35,071 nucleotides of DNA from Rhodocyclales bacterium (GTDB lineage Bacteria > Pseudomonadota > Gammaproteobacteria > Burkholderiales > Rhodocyclaceae). The position numbers were made by a program, and so were the translations under genes. This document shows, piece by piece, positions 17,820 to 27,087 of this stretch; position 1 is the first letter of the stretch; each line of letters starts with the position of its first letter. The stretch covers positions 1 to 35,071 of the forward strand of contig JAPLQX010000034.1 of NCBI GenBank assembly GCA_026399435.1. Reading direction: 5' to 3'. The notes beneath the pieces were generated by a model. It was not told where the DNA came from and made no database searches. It saw nothing but the letters and a program-made list of their open reading frames with translations.

Positions 17820-18682
17820 GGTGCCGCCCGCATCACCTTCGCCTTGAACTCCTGATACCAGGCATACATCTGCGCGAATACCGGTCCCGACGTACCGCCG
17901 GCACCGACTGTGCGGCCGTCGAGTTCGACGATGGGCAGCACTTCCTTGGTCGATGAACACATCCACAGTTCATCGGCCGCGCGTGTCTCGGCCTCGGTGA
18001 TGTCGCGCACGTCGTGCGCCAGGCCGTGTTGCGCGGCAAGTTCCAGGATGACGTCGTAAGTGATGCCGGGCAGCATCAGGTGGTTCTTCATCGGCGCCAG
18101 CAGCACGCCGTTCTTCACGACGAAGATGGAGGATGCCGAACCTTCGGTGAGAAACCCGTCGCGGAACAATACGGTTTCGACGCAGCCGGCGGAAACAGCG
18201 AGCTGGCGCAACAGGCAGTTGGCCAGCAGCGAGGTGGTCTTCAGATCGCAGCGCAGCCAGCGGATGTCGGCCGCGGATACGGCGGCGATGCCCTGCTCGC
18301 GCTGATTCGCCGGCGGCGTGTTCATCGCTTCCGCTAGGATCACCGCGGTGGGCGTGATCTGCGTCGGGAAAGCGTGGTTGCGCACGGCCATCGGCCCGCG
18401 CGTGACCTGGATGTAGATCGACTGGTCTTCCCACTCGGCCTCGCGCGCCAGTTGCGTGATGAAGGCTATCCACTCGTTCAACCGATACGGATTGGCGAGC
18501 TGGATGCCGTCCAGGCTGTGCTGCAGACGAGCCAGATGCTGTTCGAGGCGGAAGGGCTGGCGCGAATACACCGGGATCACCTCATACACGCCGTCGCCGA
18601 ACAGAAAGCCGCGATCCATGACGGAGACGCGGGCTTCTTCGGCGGCCAGCCATTGCCCGTTGAGAAAGACCCTCGCCGTCAT
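17816..18682 (-). CDS. dat: D-amino acid aminotransferase (class IV PLP enzyme)
   Basis: A 288-residue fold-type IV aminotransferase. The ATG at 18682 gives [40 protein letters not shown], the classic family opening; it overlaps the dacA stop by 4 bp. The pyridoxal phosphate Lys is Lys148 in [14 protein letters not shown], and the Glu of [10 protein letters not shown] holds the cofactor nitrogen. The opening and Lys context suit D-alanine transaminase, which would interconvert D-Ala and D-Glu. Branched-chain transaminase or aminodeoxychorismate lyase are related alternatives that sequence alone does not fully exclude. Its location directly after the D-Ala carboxypeptidase gene supports a D-amino acid, cell-wall-linked role. 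Confidence 0.85.
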   Translation of the reverse strand: MTARVFLNGQWLAAEEARVSVMDRGFLFGDGVYEVIPVYSRQPFRLEQHLARLQHSLDGIQLANPYRLNEWIAFITQLAREAEWEDQSIYIQVTRGPMAVRNHAFPTQITPTAVILAEAMNTPPANQREQGIAAVSAADIRWLRCDLKTTSLLANCLLRQLAVSAGCVETVLFRDGFLTEGSASSIFVVKNGVLLAPMKNHLMLPGITYDVILELAAQHGLAHDVRDITEAETRAADELWMCSSTKEVLPIVELDGRTVGAGGTSGPVFAQMYAWYQEFKAKVMRAAP

Positions 18683-19809
18683 TGGAAGAACAGCCGCAGA
18701 TCGTCCCACAAGCGGCCGAAGAAGCCGGCCGCGGGAACCGCGGTCTGCGCGACGACGGGATACTCGCCCCAGGGTTGACCTGCCACCGAGAGCTTGAGCG
18801 TACCGACCGCGGCGCCTGCAGCGACAGGAGCGATCAAGGGCTGCCGGCTGACCAGCTGCACCGTGAGCTTATCGGCCATGCCGCGCGGCACCGAGACCAC
18901 GAAATCCTCGGCAAAGCCAGCGCCGACCAGGTTTTGCGCACCCTTGAACACCTTGAGCTGCGAAATCGCCTGCCCCTTGTCGTAGAGCTTTACCGCATCG
19001 AATCCGGTGAAGCCCCAGTTGAGCAGGTTCAGCGAATCGCGGGCACGGGCTTCTTCCGAGGCAGTGCCGAGCACGACGGAAATCAGCCGCCGCGGGCCGC
19101 GTTTGGCGGTGGCGATCAGGCAGAAACCGGCCGCATTGGAATGCCCCGTCTTCAGCCCGTCCACCGTCGGATCGGCCCACAGCAGGCGGTTGCGGTTGTA
19201 CTGGCGGATGCCGTTGTAGGTGTATTCCTTGGTCGCATGCAGGGCATGGGTTTCCGGGTGGTCGCGCATCAGCGCGGCGGCCAGCCGGGCCAGATCGCGC
19301 GCCGTGGAATAGTGGGTCGGCGCCGGCCCTTCGAAGTAGCCGCTGGCATTCAGAAAGTTCGTGTCCTTCAGGCCCATGCGCTGCGCCGTGCGGTTCATCA
19401 TCGCCGCGAAGGCGTCCTCGCTGCCGCCGACGGCTTCCGCCAGCGCCACCGACGCGTCGTTGCCGGACTGGATCACCATGCCCTTGAACAACTCGTCGAC
19501 GCTGACGCCCTTGTTGACCGGGACGAAACTGCGCGAGCCCTGGGTGCGCCAGGCGCGCTCGGACACCGTGACGGGCTGCTGCAGCGACAGCGTCTTCTGG
19601 GCCAAGGCGTCGGCGACCAGATAGGTGGTCATCACCTTGGTCAGGGAGGCGGGTTCGAGGCGCGTGTCGGCCTCCTGCGCGGCCAGCACCTGGCCGGTCG
19701 CGTAGTCCATCAGGATCCAGGCCCGTGCGCTCAGGGTCGGCGCGGGAATCGGCTGGGCGTAGCTGGCGGCAAAGGGCAGCAGCGCCAGGAAAAAGGCAAG
19801 AAATCGCAT
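18679..19809 (-). CDS. dacA: D-alanyl-D-alanine carboxypeptidase (PBP5/6 type)
   Basis: A 376-residue class A low-molecular-weight penicillin-binding protein that trims the terminal D-Ala from peptidoglycan stem peptides. The ATG at 19809 is preferred over an upstream TTG. The signal peptide is MRFLAFFLALLPFAASYAQ. Active-site motifs: SLTK (Ser55, Lys58), SGN (115-117) and KTG (220-222). The C-terminal beta domain and a final amphipathic helix ([14 protein letters not shown]), which would anchor it to the outer face of the inner membrane, are both present. It follows rlpA by 60 bp and overlaps dat. No clear ribosome site is visible, so translation may depend on coupling or leader structure. 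Confidence 0.95.
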   Translation of the reverse strand: MRFLAFFLALLPFAASYAQPIPAPTLSARAWILMDYATGQVLAAQEADTRLEPASLTKVMTTYLVADALAQKTLSLQQPVTVSERAWRTQGSRSFVPVNKGVSVDELFKGMVIQSGNDASVALAEAVGGSEDAFAAMMNRTAQRMGLKDTNFLNASGYFEGPAPTHYSTARDLARLAAALMRDHPETHALHATKEYTYNGIRQYNRNRLLWADPTVDGLKTGHSNAAGFCLIATAKRGPRRLISVVLGTASEEARARDSLNLLNWGFTGFDAVKLYDKGQAISQLKVFKGAQNLVGAGFAEDFVVSVPRGMADKLTVQLVSRQPLIAPVAAGAAVGTLKLSVAGQPWGEYPVVAQTAVPAAGFFGRLWDDLRLFFQ

Positions 19810-19869
19810 CGGCAAATCGTGGGGGAAAGGAATGTGAATTATACGGCTGGGCCGGCAAGCTCCCTGCGG

Positions 19870-20886
19870 CTAGCGCTGCACGACGACCGCCGACATGCCG
19901 AAACTTTCGCGCAGGCGCCCTCCCGCCAGCTGCGCGGCAGCAGCGTCGGGCCACGGTCCGAGCTGGACGCGGAACAGCTTGCCGGCGGACTGGACCACCA
20001 GCTTTTCGGCCAGATTGCCCAGTTCGCGGGCCAGCCGCGCCCGCAGCGCCTCGGCGTTGTCGCGGTTGCCGAAGGCGCCGAGCTGCAGAAAGTGGCCGCG
20101 CGCATCCTGCACCTGCGGCAGAGGCGGTTCGGGCTCGGCGGCGGCCATCGCCGCGATCGGATCCTCGACAACAGTCGGCGCTGGCGCGCTTTGCGTGCCT
20201 GGCTCTCCCCTTCGCGGGACGGCAACGGCGAGCGTCTGCCCGGGCAACACGCTTTCGACCTCGACCACGGTACTGCCCGTGCCGATATAGCCCAGCTTGT
20301 ACGCCGCGGTCCACGACAGATCGATCAGCCGGCCGGAATGGAAGGGGCCGCGGTCATTGACGCGCACCACCACCGATTTGCCGTTGGCCGGATTGCTGAC
20401 GCGCACATAGGACGGGATCGGCAGGGTCGGATGGGCTGCGGTCATGCCGTACATGTCGTAGGGCTCGCCGCTGGAGGTCTTCTGCCCGTGAAACTTGCGC
20501 CCGTACCAGCTGCCGATGCCGCGCGCCTTGTAGGGCGTGACGTCGCGCAGCGGAACATAGTCGCGCCCCAGCACCGAATACGGATTGTTGGCGAAACGAT
20601 GCAGCGGCTCGACTTTCGGTATCGCGTCGGGAATGGCCTCGATGTCTTCCGGCGGTTTGTCGCCGGGACCGTCGTCCTTGTAGAAGCCGCCGCTGTACTT
20701 GATCGCCGGCGCCGGCTTCTTTGCCTCGGTCTTGAAAGTCGGCGCTGGCGGTACGGCGACAGCGGGTGTCTCGGCCCGATCGATGACCGGGCGCGGCGCC
20801 TGCGTGCCGCAGGCAGCGAGTGCCAGCGCCAGCAACGGTGCGAGGATATGCCGGCCGAGTCTTGCCGCCGGGCCGCCCCAAGGCAA
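19870..20886 (-). CDS. rlpA: Septal/rare lipoprotein RlpA with SPOR domain
   Basis: A 338-residue outer-membrane lipoprotein if it starts at the TTG at 20886. No in-frame ATG exists near the signal sequence, so the start is uncertain. The signal RLGRHILAPLLALALAAC carries a lipobox (LAAC). The double-psi barrel begins about GIGSWYGRKFHGQKTSSGEPYD and contains RVNDRGPFHSGRLIDLS. In Pseudomonas this domain is a lytic transglycosylase for naked glycan strands. The C-terminal SPOR domain (FLQLGAFGNRDNAEALRARL to the end) binds denuded peptidoglycan at the septum. The linker residues VPRRGEPGTQSAPAP are encoded by a copy of a dispersed repeat. It lies between rodA and dacA in the wall cluster. Confidence 0.9.
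   Translation of the reverse strand: MPWGGPAARLGRHILAPLLALALAACGTQAPRPVIDRAETPAVAVPPAPTFKTEAKKPAPAIKYSGGFYKDDGPGDKPPEDIEAIPDAIPKVEPLHRFANNPYSVLGRDYVPLRDVTPYKARGIGSWYGRKFHGQKTSSGEPYDMYGMTAAHPTLPIPSYVRVSNPANGKSVVVRVNDRGPFHSGRLIDLSWTAAYKLGYIGTGSTVVEVESVLPGQTLAVAVPRRGEPGTQSAPAPTVVEDPIAAMAAAEPEPPLPQVQDARGHFLQLGAFGNRDNAEALRARLARELGNLAEKLVVQSAGKLFRVQLGPWPDAAAAQLAGGRLRESFGMSAVVVQR
20173..20230 (+). repeat. Dispersed repeat, copy B (inside rlpA)
   Basis: Matches minus-strand 4392-4335 at about 47 of 58 positions, with shared blocks TCGGCGCTGG, TGCGT, CCTGG, CTTCGCGGG and AACGGCG. It is fully inside the rlpA reading frame, in the stretch between the barrel and SPOR domains, and leaves the frame open. 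Confidence 0.7.
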
Positions 20887-20968
20887 GACGTCGCGTTCGC
20901 GGAGCGAACATCGGCACCGTCTTTCGTTCGAAGCGCCCCGTGACAACCGAGCGCAGCGAGCTTGCGAA

Positions 20969-20998
20969 CTCCCCCTCGCGAGAGGGGGTTGGGGGGAG
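20969..20998. repeat. REP-like palindromic element between rodA and rlpA
   Basis: CCCCCTC (20971-20977) pairs with GAGGGGG (20982-20988) around GCGA, with outer CTCCCC and GGGGAG flanks. It has the look of the short C-rich/G-rich intergenic repeats spread through many beta- and gammaproteobacteria. It occupies part of the 119-bp rodA-rlpA gap and could act as an mRNA-stabilising or attenuating hairpin in the leftward transcript. Confidence 0.6.
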
Positions 20999-21005
20999 CG
21001 GGTGT

Positions 21006-22115
21006 TCACTTCTGCACCAGCATGCGATTGCCATGAATCGACATCAGTATCCCGATGCCGATGAACAGCGTCACCAGCGCCGTGCCGCCGTAACTGACCA
21101 AGGGCAGCGGGACGCCGACCACCGGCAGGATGCCGGAGACCATGCCCATATTGACGAAGGCGTAGGTGAAGAAAATCATGGTGACGGCGCCGGCCAGCAG
21201 GCGCGAAAACAACGTGGCCGCATTCGCCGCGATCATCAGTCCGCGACCGATCAGCATTGCGTAGAGCCCAAGCAGAAGCAGATTGCCGAAAAGGCCGAAC
21301 TCCTCGGAGAACACGGCAAAGATGAAGTCGGTATGGCGCTCGGGGATGAATTCCAGTTGTGCCTGGGTGCCGGCCCGCCAACCCTTGCCGAAGATGCCGC
21401 CGGAACCGATGGCGATGGTCGACTGGATGATGTGGAAGCCCTTGCCGAGCGGATCCTTCTCCGGATCGAAGAGGGTGATGATGCGATTTCTCTGGTAGTC
21501 GTGCAGCAGATTCCACGCCAGGGGGGCGGCGGCGGCGGCGGCGACAGCCATGCCGACCAGTATCTTCCACGACAGCCCGGCGAAGAAGATCACATAGAAA
21601 CCGGCCGCCAGAACCAGGATCGCCGTGCCCAGGTCCGGCTGGCGCGCGATGAGCGCCACCGGCAGCAACAGCAGCACGGCCGCAATGCCGTAGTCGCGCA
21701 GACGCGGCATCGCTTCGCGCTTCTGGAAGAACCAGGCGAGCAGGAGCGGCATGGCGATCTTCATCAATTCGGAGGGTTGCGCGCGCATGAAGCCGAGATT
21801 GAGCCAGCGTCGCGCCCCCTTGGAGACGTCGCCGAACAGGGCCACGGCGATCAGCAGCAAGATGCCAACCAGATATACCGGCACCGCCAGATGCATCAGG
21901 CGCTGCGGCGGAACCTGCGCCATGAAGCGCATCACCACCAGGGCGACGGCAACATTGAGCAACTGCGCATTGAGTCGTTCGGGCGAAGCGCTGCCCATCA
22001 CGCCGACAGCCAGCAGCAGCAGCAATCCGGCGATCACCATCAGCGGCAGATCGATCGGCGCGACCAGCCGCTGCACCAGGTTGCGAATCATGCCGAGACC
22101 GATTCCGGGATTCAT
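21006..22115 (-). CDS. rodA: SEDS peptidoglycan glycosyltransferase RodA
   Basis: A 369-residue protein with about ten membrane helices; it polymerises lipid II during elongation together with PBP2. The SEDS signatures are RWLNLGFMRAQPSELMKIAM, ARQPDLGTAILVLAAG with the catalytic-region Asp, the large loop with QSTIAIGSGGIFGKGW and PERHTDFIFAVFSEEFG, and the end LPLVSYGGTALVT. The length and the MNPG...DLPLMVIAG opening fit RodA better than FtsW. It overlaps its partner mrdA by 4 bp (ATGA). Confidence 0.97.
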   Translation of the reverse strand: MNPGIGLGMIRNLVQRLVAPIDLPLMVIAGLLLLLAVGVMGSASPERLNAQLLNVAVALVVMRFMAQVPPQRLMHLAVPVYLVGILLLIAVALFGDVSKGARRWLNLGFMRAQPSELMKIAMPLLLAWFFQKREAMPRLRDYGIAAVLLLLPVALIARQPDLGTAILVLAAGFYVIFFAGLSWKILVGMAVAAAAAAPLAWNLLHDYQRNRIITLFDPEKDPLGKGFHIIQSTIAIGSGGIFGKGWRAGTQAQLEFIPERHTDFIFAVFSEEFGLFGNLLLLGLYAMLIGRGLMIAANAATLFSRLLAGAVTMIFFTYAFVNMGMVSGILPVVGVPLPLVSYGGTALVTLFIGIGILMSIHGNRMLVQK

Positions 22116-24004
22116 TCCTCGTCCTCTTCGACGGCTGCTTCATCCGGCTGCGCCGGCGCCTTGGGGCGCTTGCCGAGCAGATAGTAGTCGAGCACCAGGC
22201 GCGCGATCGGGGCCGCGGCCTGGGCACCGAAGCCGCCGTTCTCGACCAGAATGGCCAGCGCGATCTTGGGGTCCTCCGCGGGAGCGAAAGCGATGAACAG
22301 GGCGTGGTCGCGCAACTCTTTCTTGACCCCGCCCGCCTTGTACTCCGCGCCTTTGAGCGAATACACCTGGGCGGTGCCGGTCTTGCCCGCGGAAACGTAC
22401 TCGGCACCGGCGAAGGCGCGCGCGCCGGTGCCTTCCTTGTTCACGCCGATCATGGCATTCCTGATCACGTCGATATGTTCCAGCTTGAGTCCCAAATCCC
22501 GTGTCGGCTTCGGCTCGACCTCGGTCCGCTTGCCGGTCCGTGTGTCGGTAATGAACTTCACCAGGTGCGGTCGAAACACCACGCCCTTGTTGGCCACAAT
22601 TGCCGTGGCCTGCGCCAGCTGGATCGGCGTATAGGCGTTGTAGCCCTGACCGATGCCGATCGAAATAGTTTCGCCGGCATACCATTTCTGCTGCTCCGGC
22701 TTCTTGAAGCGCTTTCTCTTCCATTCCTGCGAAGGCAGCACACCTTCCGATTCGCCATCGATATCGATCCCGGTGCGGCTGCCGAGACCCAACTGGCCCA
22801 TGAAGCTGGAGATGTTGTCTATCCCCATGTCGTTGGCCAGCATGTAGTAGTAGGTATCGCAGGACTGCACGATGGATTTGTACATATCCACCATGCCGTG
22901 GCCGCCCTTCTTGTCGTCGCGAAAATGGTGGCCGCCGAAATTGAAGAAACCGGGATCGGAAATCACCTGCTCCGCACGGCGCTTGCCCAGCGTCAGGGCG
23001 CCCAGCGCCATGAAGGGCTTGAAGGTGGAGCCCGGCGGATAGGCGCCGTTCAGGGCGCGGTTGACCATCGGCTTGTCCGGAGATTCGTTGAGTTCCCTCC
23101 AGTTCTGCGTGTCGATGCCATCGACGAACAGGTTGGGATCGTAGTTGGGCACCGCCACCAGCGCCAGAATGCCGCCGGTGGAGGGTTCTATAGCGACCAG
23201 CGCGCCCCTGCGGTCGCCGAAGGCCAGCTCGGCGATGCGCTGCAGCTCGGCATCCACGGTCAGCGTCAGGTTGTTGCCGGCCACCGGCGCGGTGCGGGCC
23301 AAAGTGCGCACAGCGCGGCCGCCGGCATCGACCTCCACCTGTTCGAAGCCGGTACCACCATGCAGGTCGAATTCGTAATGTTGCTCCAGCCCGGTCTTGC
23401 CGAAGTGCTCGGTGCCGCGATAGTTCGCGTCCTGTTCCTTTTCCTCGATCTTTTCGAGGTCCCTGTCGTTGACGCGCCCGATGTAGCCCAGCATGTGCGA
23501 GGCGAAGGCGCCCCCCGGATACTGGCGAAACAGGCGCGCCTTGATGTCGACGCCGGGGAAGCGATAGCGGTGGGCGATGAACCTGGCCACCTCCTCATCC
23601 GTCAGCCGGGTCCTGATCGGCAGTGACTCGAAGTTGCGGCTTTCTTCCAGCAGCTTCCTGAAGCGCTTGCGGTCCTTGGGCTGGATGTCGATGATGCCGG
23701 CCAGGCCATCGATGACCTGCTCCAGATCGCGGGTCTTGGACGGCGTGATTTCCAGCGTGTATGCCGAATAGTTGCGTGCCAGCACCTCGCCATTGCGGTC
23801 GACGATCAGGCCCCGGTTGGGCACGATGGGCACCAGCGAAATGCGGTTGTCCTCGGCGCGGGTCTGGTAGTAGTCGTGCTGGACGATCTGCAGCCAGACG
23901 AAGCGGATGAACAACAGGGTAAAGCAGACCAGCACGAAGCCGCCCGCCACGGCCAGCCGCGAACGGAAGCGCTCGAGTTCTTCCTGGGGATTCTTGAATT
24001 CCAT
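22112..24004 (-). CDS. mrdA: Penicillin-binding protein 2 (elongation transpeptidase)
   Basis: A 630-residue class B penicillin-binding protein, the transpeptidase partner of RodA. A single membrane anchor (residues about 18-40) is followed by the pedestal domain (VPNRGLIVDRNGEVLARN) and the transpeptidase domain. Active-site motifs: STFK (327-330), SCD (381-383) and KTG (541-543). The SxD second motif, rather than SxN, is typical of PBP2. The acidic C-terminus (EEDEE) is of no known meaning. It starts 6 bp after mreD and overlaps rodA. Confidence 0.97.
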   Translation of the reverse strand: MEFKNPQEELERFRSRLAVAGGFVLVCFTLLFIRFVWLQIVQHDYYQTRAEDNRISLVPIVPNRGLIVDRNGEVLARNYSAYTLEITPSKTRDLEQVIDGLAGIIDIQPKDRKRFRKLLEESRNFESLPIRTRLTDEEVARFIAHRYRFPGVDIKARLFRQYPGGAFASHMLGYIGRVNDRDLEKIEEKEQDANYRGTEHFGKTGLEQHYEFDLHGGTGFEQVEVDAGGRAVRTLARTAPVAGNNLTLTVDAELQRIAELAFGDRRGALVAIEPSTGGILALVAVPNYDPNLFVDGIDTQNWRELNESPDKPMVNRALNGAYPPGSTFKPFMALGALTLGKRRAEQVISDPGFFNFGGHHFRDDKKGGHGMVDMYKSIVQSCDTYYYMLANDMGIDNISSFMGQLGLGSRTGIDIDGESEGVLPSQEWKRKRFKKPEQQKWYAGETISIGIGQGYNAYTPIQLAQATAIVANKGVVFRPHLVKFITDTRTGKRTEVEPKPTRDLGLKLEHIDVIRNAMIGVNKEGTGARAFAGAEYVSAGKTGTAQVYSLKGAEYKAGGVKKELRDHALFIAFAPAEDPKIALAILVENGGFGAQAAAPIARLVLDYYLLGKRPKAPAQPDEAAVEEDEE

Positions 24005-24010
24005 CCGGGT

Positions 24011-24532
24011 CTAAATTGGTCGATGGACGTCTTTGTCTTCCGGCCGGAACTGTGGAATCAGGAGCAGGTAGGTCACCGGGTGCCAGAGCAGCGCCGCGGT
24101 GAAGCTCGACAGAAACCACAGCACGCCCGGAAACTCGGCGCCACTCACCATGCGCGCGACCATCATCACCAGCTGCATGCCAAGAAACAGGGGCAGAACG
24201 TGCAAGGCCTGCTGCGACAGAGGAAACCACAACACCCGTCGCGACAGCCCGGCGGCCGCAAATGCAAGCAGCACGTAGGCCAGTGCATGCTGCCCCATCA
24301 CGCTGGCATCGGCCACGTCCATTGCCAGGCCGAGCACGAAGCCGGCGGCCATGCCGACTTTCAGCGGCTGATGAACGCACCAGAACGCCAGCACCAGCGC
24401 CACCCAGTCGGGAATGCCAGGCAGGCGCCCGAAAGGAATCAGATTCAGCAGCAGGGCGAGAAAGAGCGTCACCACGATGAACCAGTTTCTGACCGGCAGC
24501 AGGATGCGGCGTGAGGCGTGGGTGGGTTGCAT
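24011..24532 (-). CDS. mreD: Rod shape-determining protein MreD
   Basis: A 173-residue inner-membrane protein with five or six helices. It links the MreB filament system with MreC and the RodA-PBP2 synthase. Typical features are the opening RILLPVRNWFIVVTLFLALLLNLIP, the segment DWVALVLAFWCVHQP, GFVLGLAMDVADASVMGQHALAY and the ending VTYLLLIPQFRPEDKD. Its ATG immediately follows the mreC stop (TGAATG), so it is translationally linked. Confidence 0.95.
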   Translation of the reverse strand: MQPTHASRRILLPVRNWFIVVTLFLALLLNLIPFGRLPGIPDWVALVLAFWCVHQPLKVGMAAGFVLGLAMDVADASVMGQHALAYVLLAFAAAGLSRRVLWFPLSQQALHVLPLFLGMQLVMMVARMVSGAEFPGVLWFLSSFTAALLWHPVTYLLLIPQFRPEDKDVHRPI

Positions 24533-25450
24533 TCAGTGTACCTTCTTCTTGACCCGCTTGCCGCGGCTCGGCTCTTCGGCTGCCGGCACATCGTCAGGCT
24601 GTGGTGGCAATGCCGTGCGAGCGCCGAGCACCAGGGCCAGCCCATGGCGTTCGACACCGGCCAGCGGTGCGCAGGTGATGCGCGCGAAGGAGTAGGCGCT
24701 ATCGCGGTCGATCTTGACCACTTTGGCCACCGGCAGGCCCGGCAGGTAAACGCCGTCGAGCCCCGAAGTCACCAGGATGTCACCGATCTGCACCTCGGCG
24801 TTCGCCGCCAGGAAGCGCAGTTCCATCATGCCGGCGCCGGCGCCGGCCAGAATGGCGCGCAAGCCGTTTCTCTGCACCTCGACCGGAATCGCCTGCTCCT
24901 TGTCGGTCAGCAGCAGCACTTCCGCCGTGAGCGGAAACACCCGCACCACCTGGCCGATGATGCCGACATCGTCCACCACGGCCTGCCCTGCGCCGATGCC
25001 ATGCTGGATGCCCTTGTCGATGATCACCCGGCGCGAGAACGGGTCGCGCGCCGCATAGAGAATCTCGGCAATGCGTCCTTCGACCGGCAGACGCGCGCGC
25101 ATGTCGAGCAGGGCGCGCAGCCGCTTGTTTTCCTGCTCGAGATGCTGCTGGCGCAGGAGCAGATTGGCGGTGCCGAGCTGGCTGCGACGCAACTCCTCGT
25201 TTTCCCGCAACAGGGTCGATTGCCGCGTCAGGTAGGCGCCGAAGTCACCGGCAGCGTCGATCGGCATCCAGGTGATGCGCTGCAGGGGCCAGGCCACCGT
25301 GGCTACCGCCAGTCGCGCCCATTCCAGGGTATGAAAGCGCAGATCGGCGATCAGCAGGATCAGGGAAAGCGAGACGAAGAAGACCAGCCGCACAAGCGGC
25401 GCCGGACCCCGTTTGAAGAAGGGTGGCGGAGCATGGCCAACGACTGACAT
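24533..25450 (-). CDS. mreC: Cell shape-determining protein MreC
   Basis: A 305-residue bitopic protein. The ATG at 25450 gives MSVVGHAPPPFFKRGPAPLVRLVFF; a TTG one codon earlier is less likely. One membrane helix (about 20-40) is followed by a coiled coil (about 78-118, with NEELRRSQLGTANLLLRQQHLEQENKRLRALLDM) and the two beta-barrel periplasmic domains (EILYAARDPFSRRVIIDKG; GIIGQVVRVFPLTAEVLLLTD; GDILVTSGLDGVYLPGLPVAKV). It activates the PBP2-RodA pair. The C-terminal tail is Lys/Arg-rich. It is 102 bp downstream of mreB. Confidence 0.96.
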   Translation of the reverse strand: MSVVGHAPPPFFKRGPAPLVRLVFFVSLSLILLIADLRFHTLEWARLAVATVAWPLQRITWMPIDAAGDFGAYLTRQSTLLRENEELRRSQLGTANLLLRQQHLEQENKRLRALLDMRARLPVEGRIAEILYAARDPFSRRVIIDKGIQHGIGAGQAVVDDVGIIGQVVRVFPLTAEVLLLTDKEQAIPVEVQRNGLRAILAGAGAGMMELRFLAANAEVQIGDILVTSGLDGVYLPGLPVAKVVKIDRDSAYSFARITCAPLAGVERHGLALVLGARTALPPQPDDVPAAEEPSRGKRVKKKVH

Positions 25451-25552
25451 CAAGGCAGGTGCGCCCTCAAAGGCTGTGAAGAAAAGATGGAACCCGCTGG
25501 TATCCCGCGCGCAAGGCCGCGGGGGCAGCTTGCAAGCTACACGGGGCGGGGC

Positions 25553-26659
<1,107 letters not shown>

Positions 26660-26660
26660 C

Positions 26661-26683
26661 TAACGCCGGTTTTATCGGCGTTA
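26661..26683. promoter_or_regulatory. 8-bp inverted repeat in the mreB-gatC divergent spacer
   Basis: TAACGCCG (26661-26668) pairs with CGGCGTTA (26676-26683) around GTTTTAT. It lies 65 bp upstream of mreB and 117 bp upstream of gatC, so it could be an operator, or a leader hairpin of the mreB message. A second small stem, GCCCT/AGGGC, lies closer to mreB at about 26618-26630. Confidence 0.5.
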
Positions 26684-26712
26684 AGCGTAGCGGCCGTAGC
26701 TAAAAGGTCGCT

Positions 26713-26718
26713 TATAAT
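26713..26718 (+). promoter_or_regulatory. Consensus -10 box for gatCAB
   Basis: A perfect TATAAT lies 81 bp before the gatC ATG in the spacer shared with mreB. No good -35 is present at 16-18 bp, so it may rely on other contacts. It predicts a gatC leader of roughly 75 nt. Confidence 0.5.
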
Positions 26719-26799
26719 ACCCTATCGCGCCGGGCAACACAGCACTGCGCAGGCCTTGTTTCACGCGGCTCCAACATCACACACCCCCCATTTGTCATC

Positions 26800-27087
26800 A
26801 TGTCCCTGAACCTGGAAGACGTCGCCCGCATCGCCCGGCTGGCACGAATCGAACTCTCCGCCGCCGAGCGCGAAGCCACGCGCGACCAGTTGAACGACAT
26901 CCTCGGCTTCATCGAGCAGTTGCAGGCCGTTGATACCACAGGCATCGAGCCGATGGCCCATGCCGTAGACGTGGTGCAGCGCCTGCGTCCCGACGTCGTC
27001 ACCGAAACCGATCGCCGCGCCGATTTTCAGGCCGTGGCGCCGGAAACGGAGGCCGGGTTGTATTTAGTACCGCGAGTTGTCGAATGA
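26800..27087 (+). CDS. gatC: Asp-tRNA(Asn)/Glu-tRNA(Gln) amidotransferase subunit C
   Basis: A 95-residue small subunit that wraps around and stabilises GatA in the amidotransferase. The opening [20 protein letters not shown] and the ending [11 protein letters not shown], with LRPDVVTE in the middle, are diagnostic. It overlaps gatA by 4 bp (ATGA). No clear Shine-Dalgarno precedes the ATG. Confidence 0.96.
   Translation: MSLNLEDVARIARLARIELSAAEREATRDQLNDILGFIEQLQAVDTTGIEPMAHAVDVVQRLRPDVVTETDRRADFQAVAPETEAGLYLVPRVVE

Noticed and set aside
18682..20943. A 753-codon plus-strand open frame opposite dacA and rlpA
   Set aside because: It is antisense to two well-supported genes with intact active sites, has no recognisable domain, and crosses their intergenic gap.
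19870..22407. An 845-codon minus-strand frame that would fuse rlpA to upstream sequence
   Set aside because: The upstream part is an out-of-frame reading of rodA and mrdA and lacks protein-like composition. Only the part from about 20886 is rlpA.
25504..25538. Terminator between mreB and mreC (CCCGCG/CGCGGG stem, AGCTTGCAAGCT palindrome)
   Set aside because: The stem is short, has no adjoining T run on the minus strand, and the genes almost certainly share a transcript.
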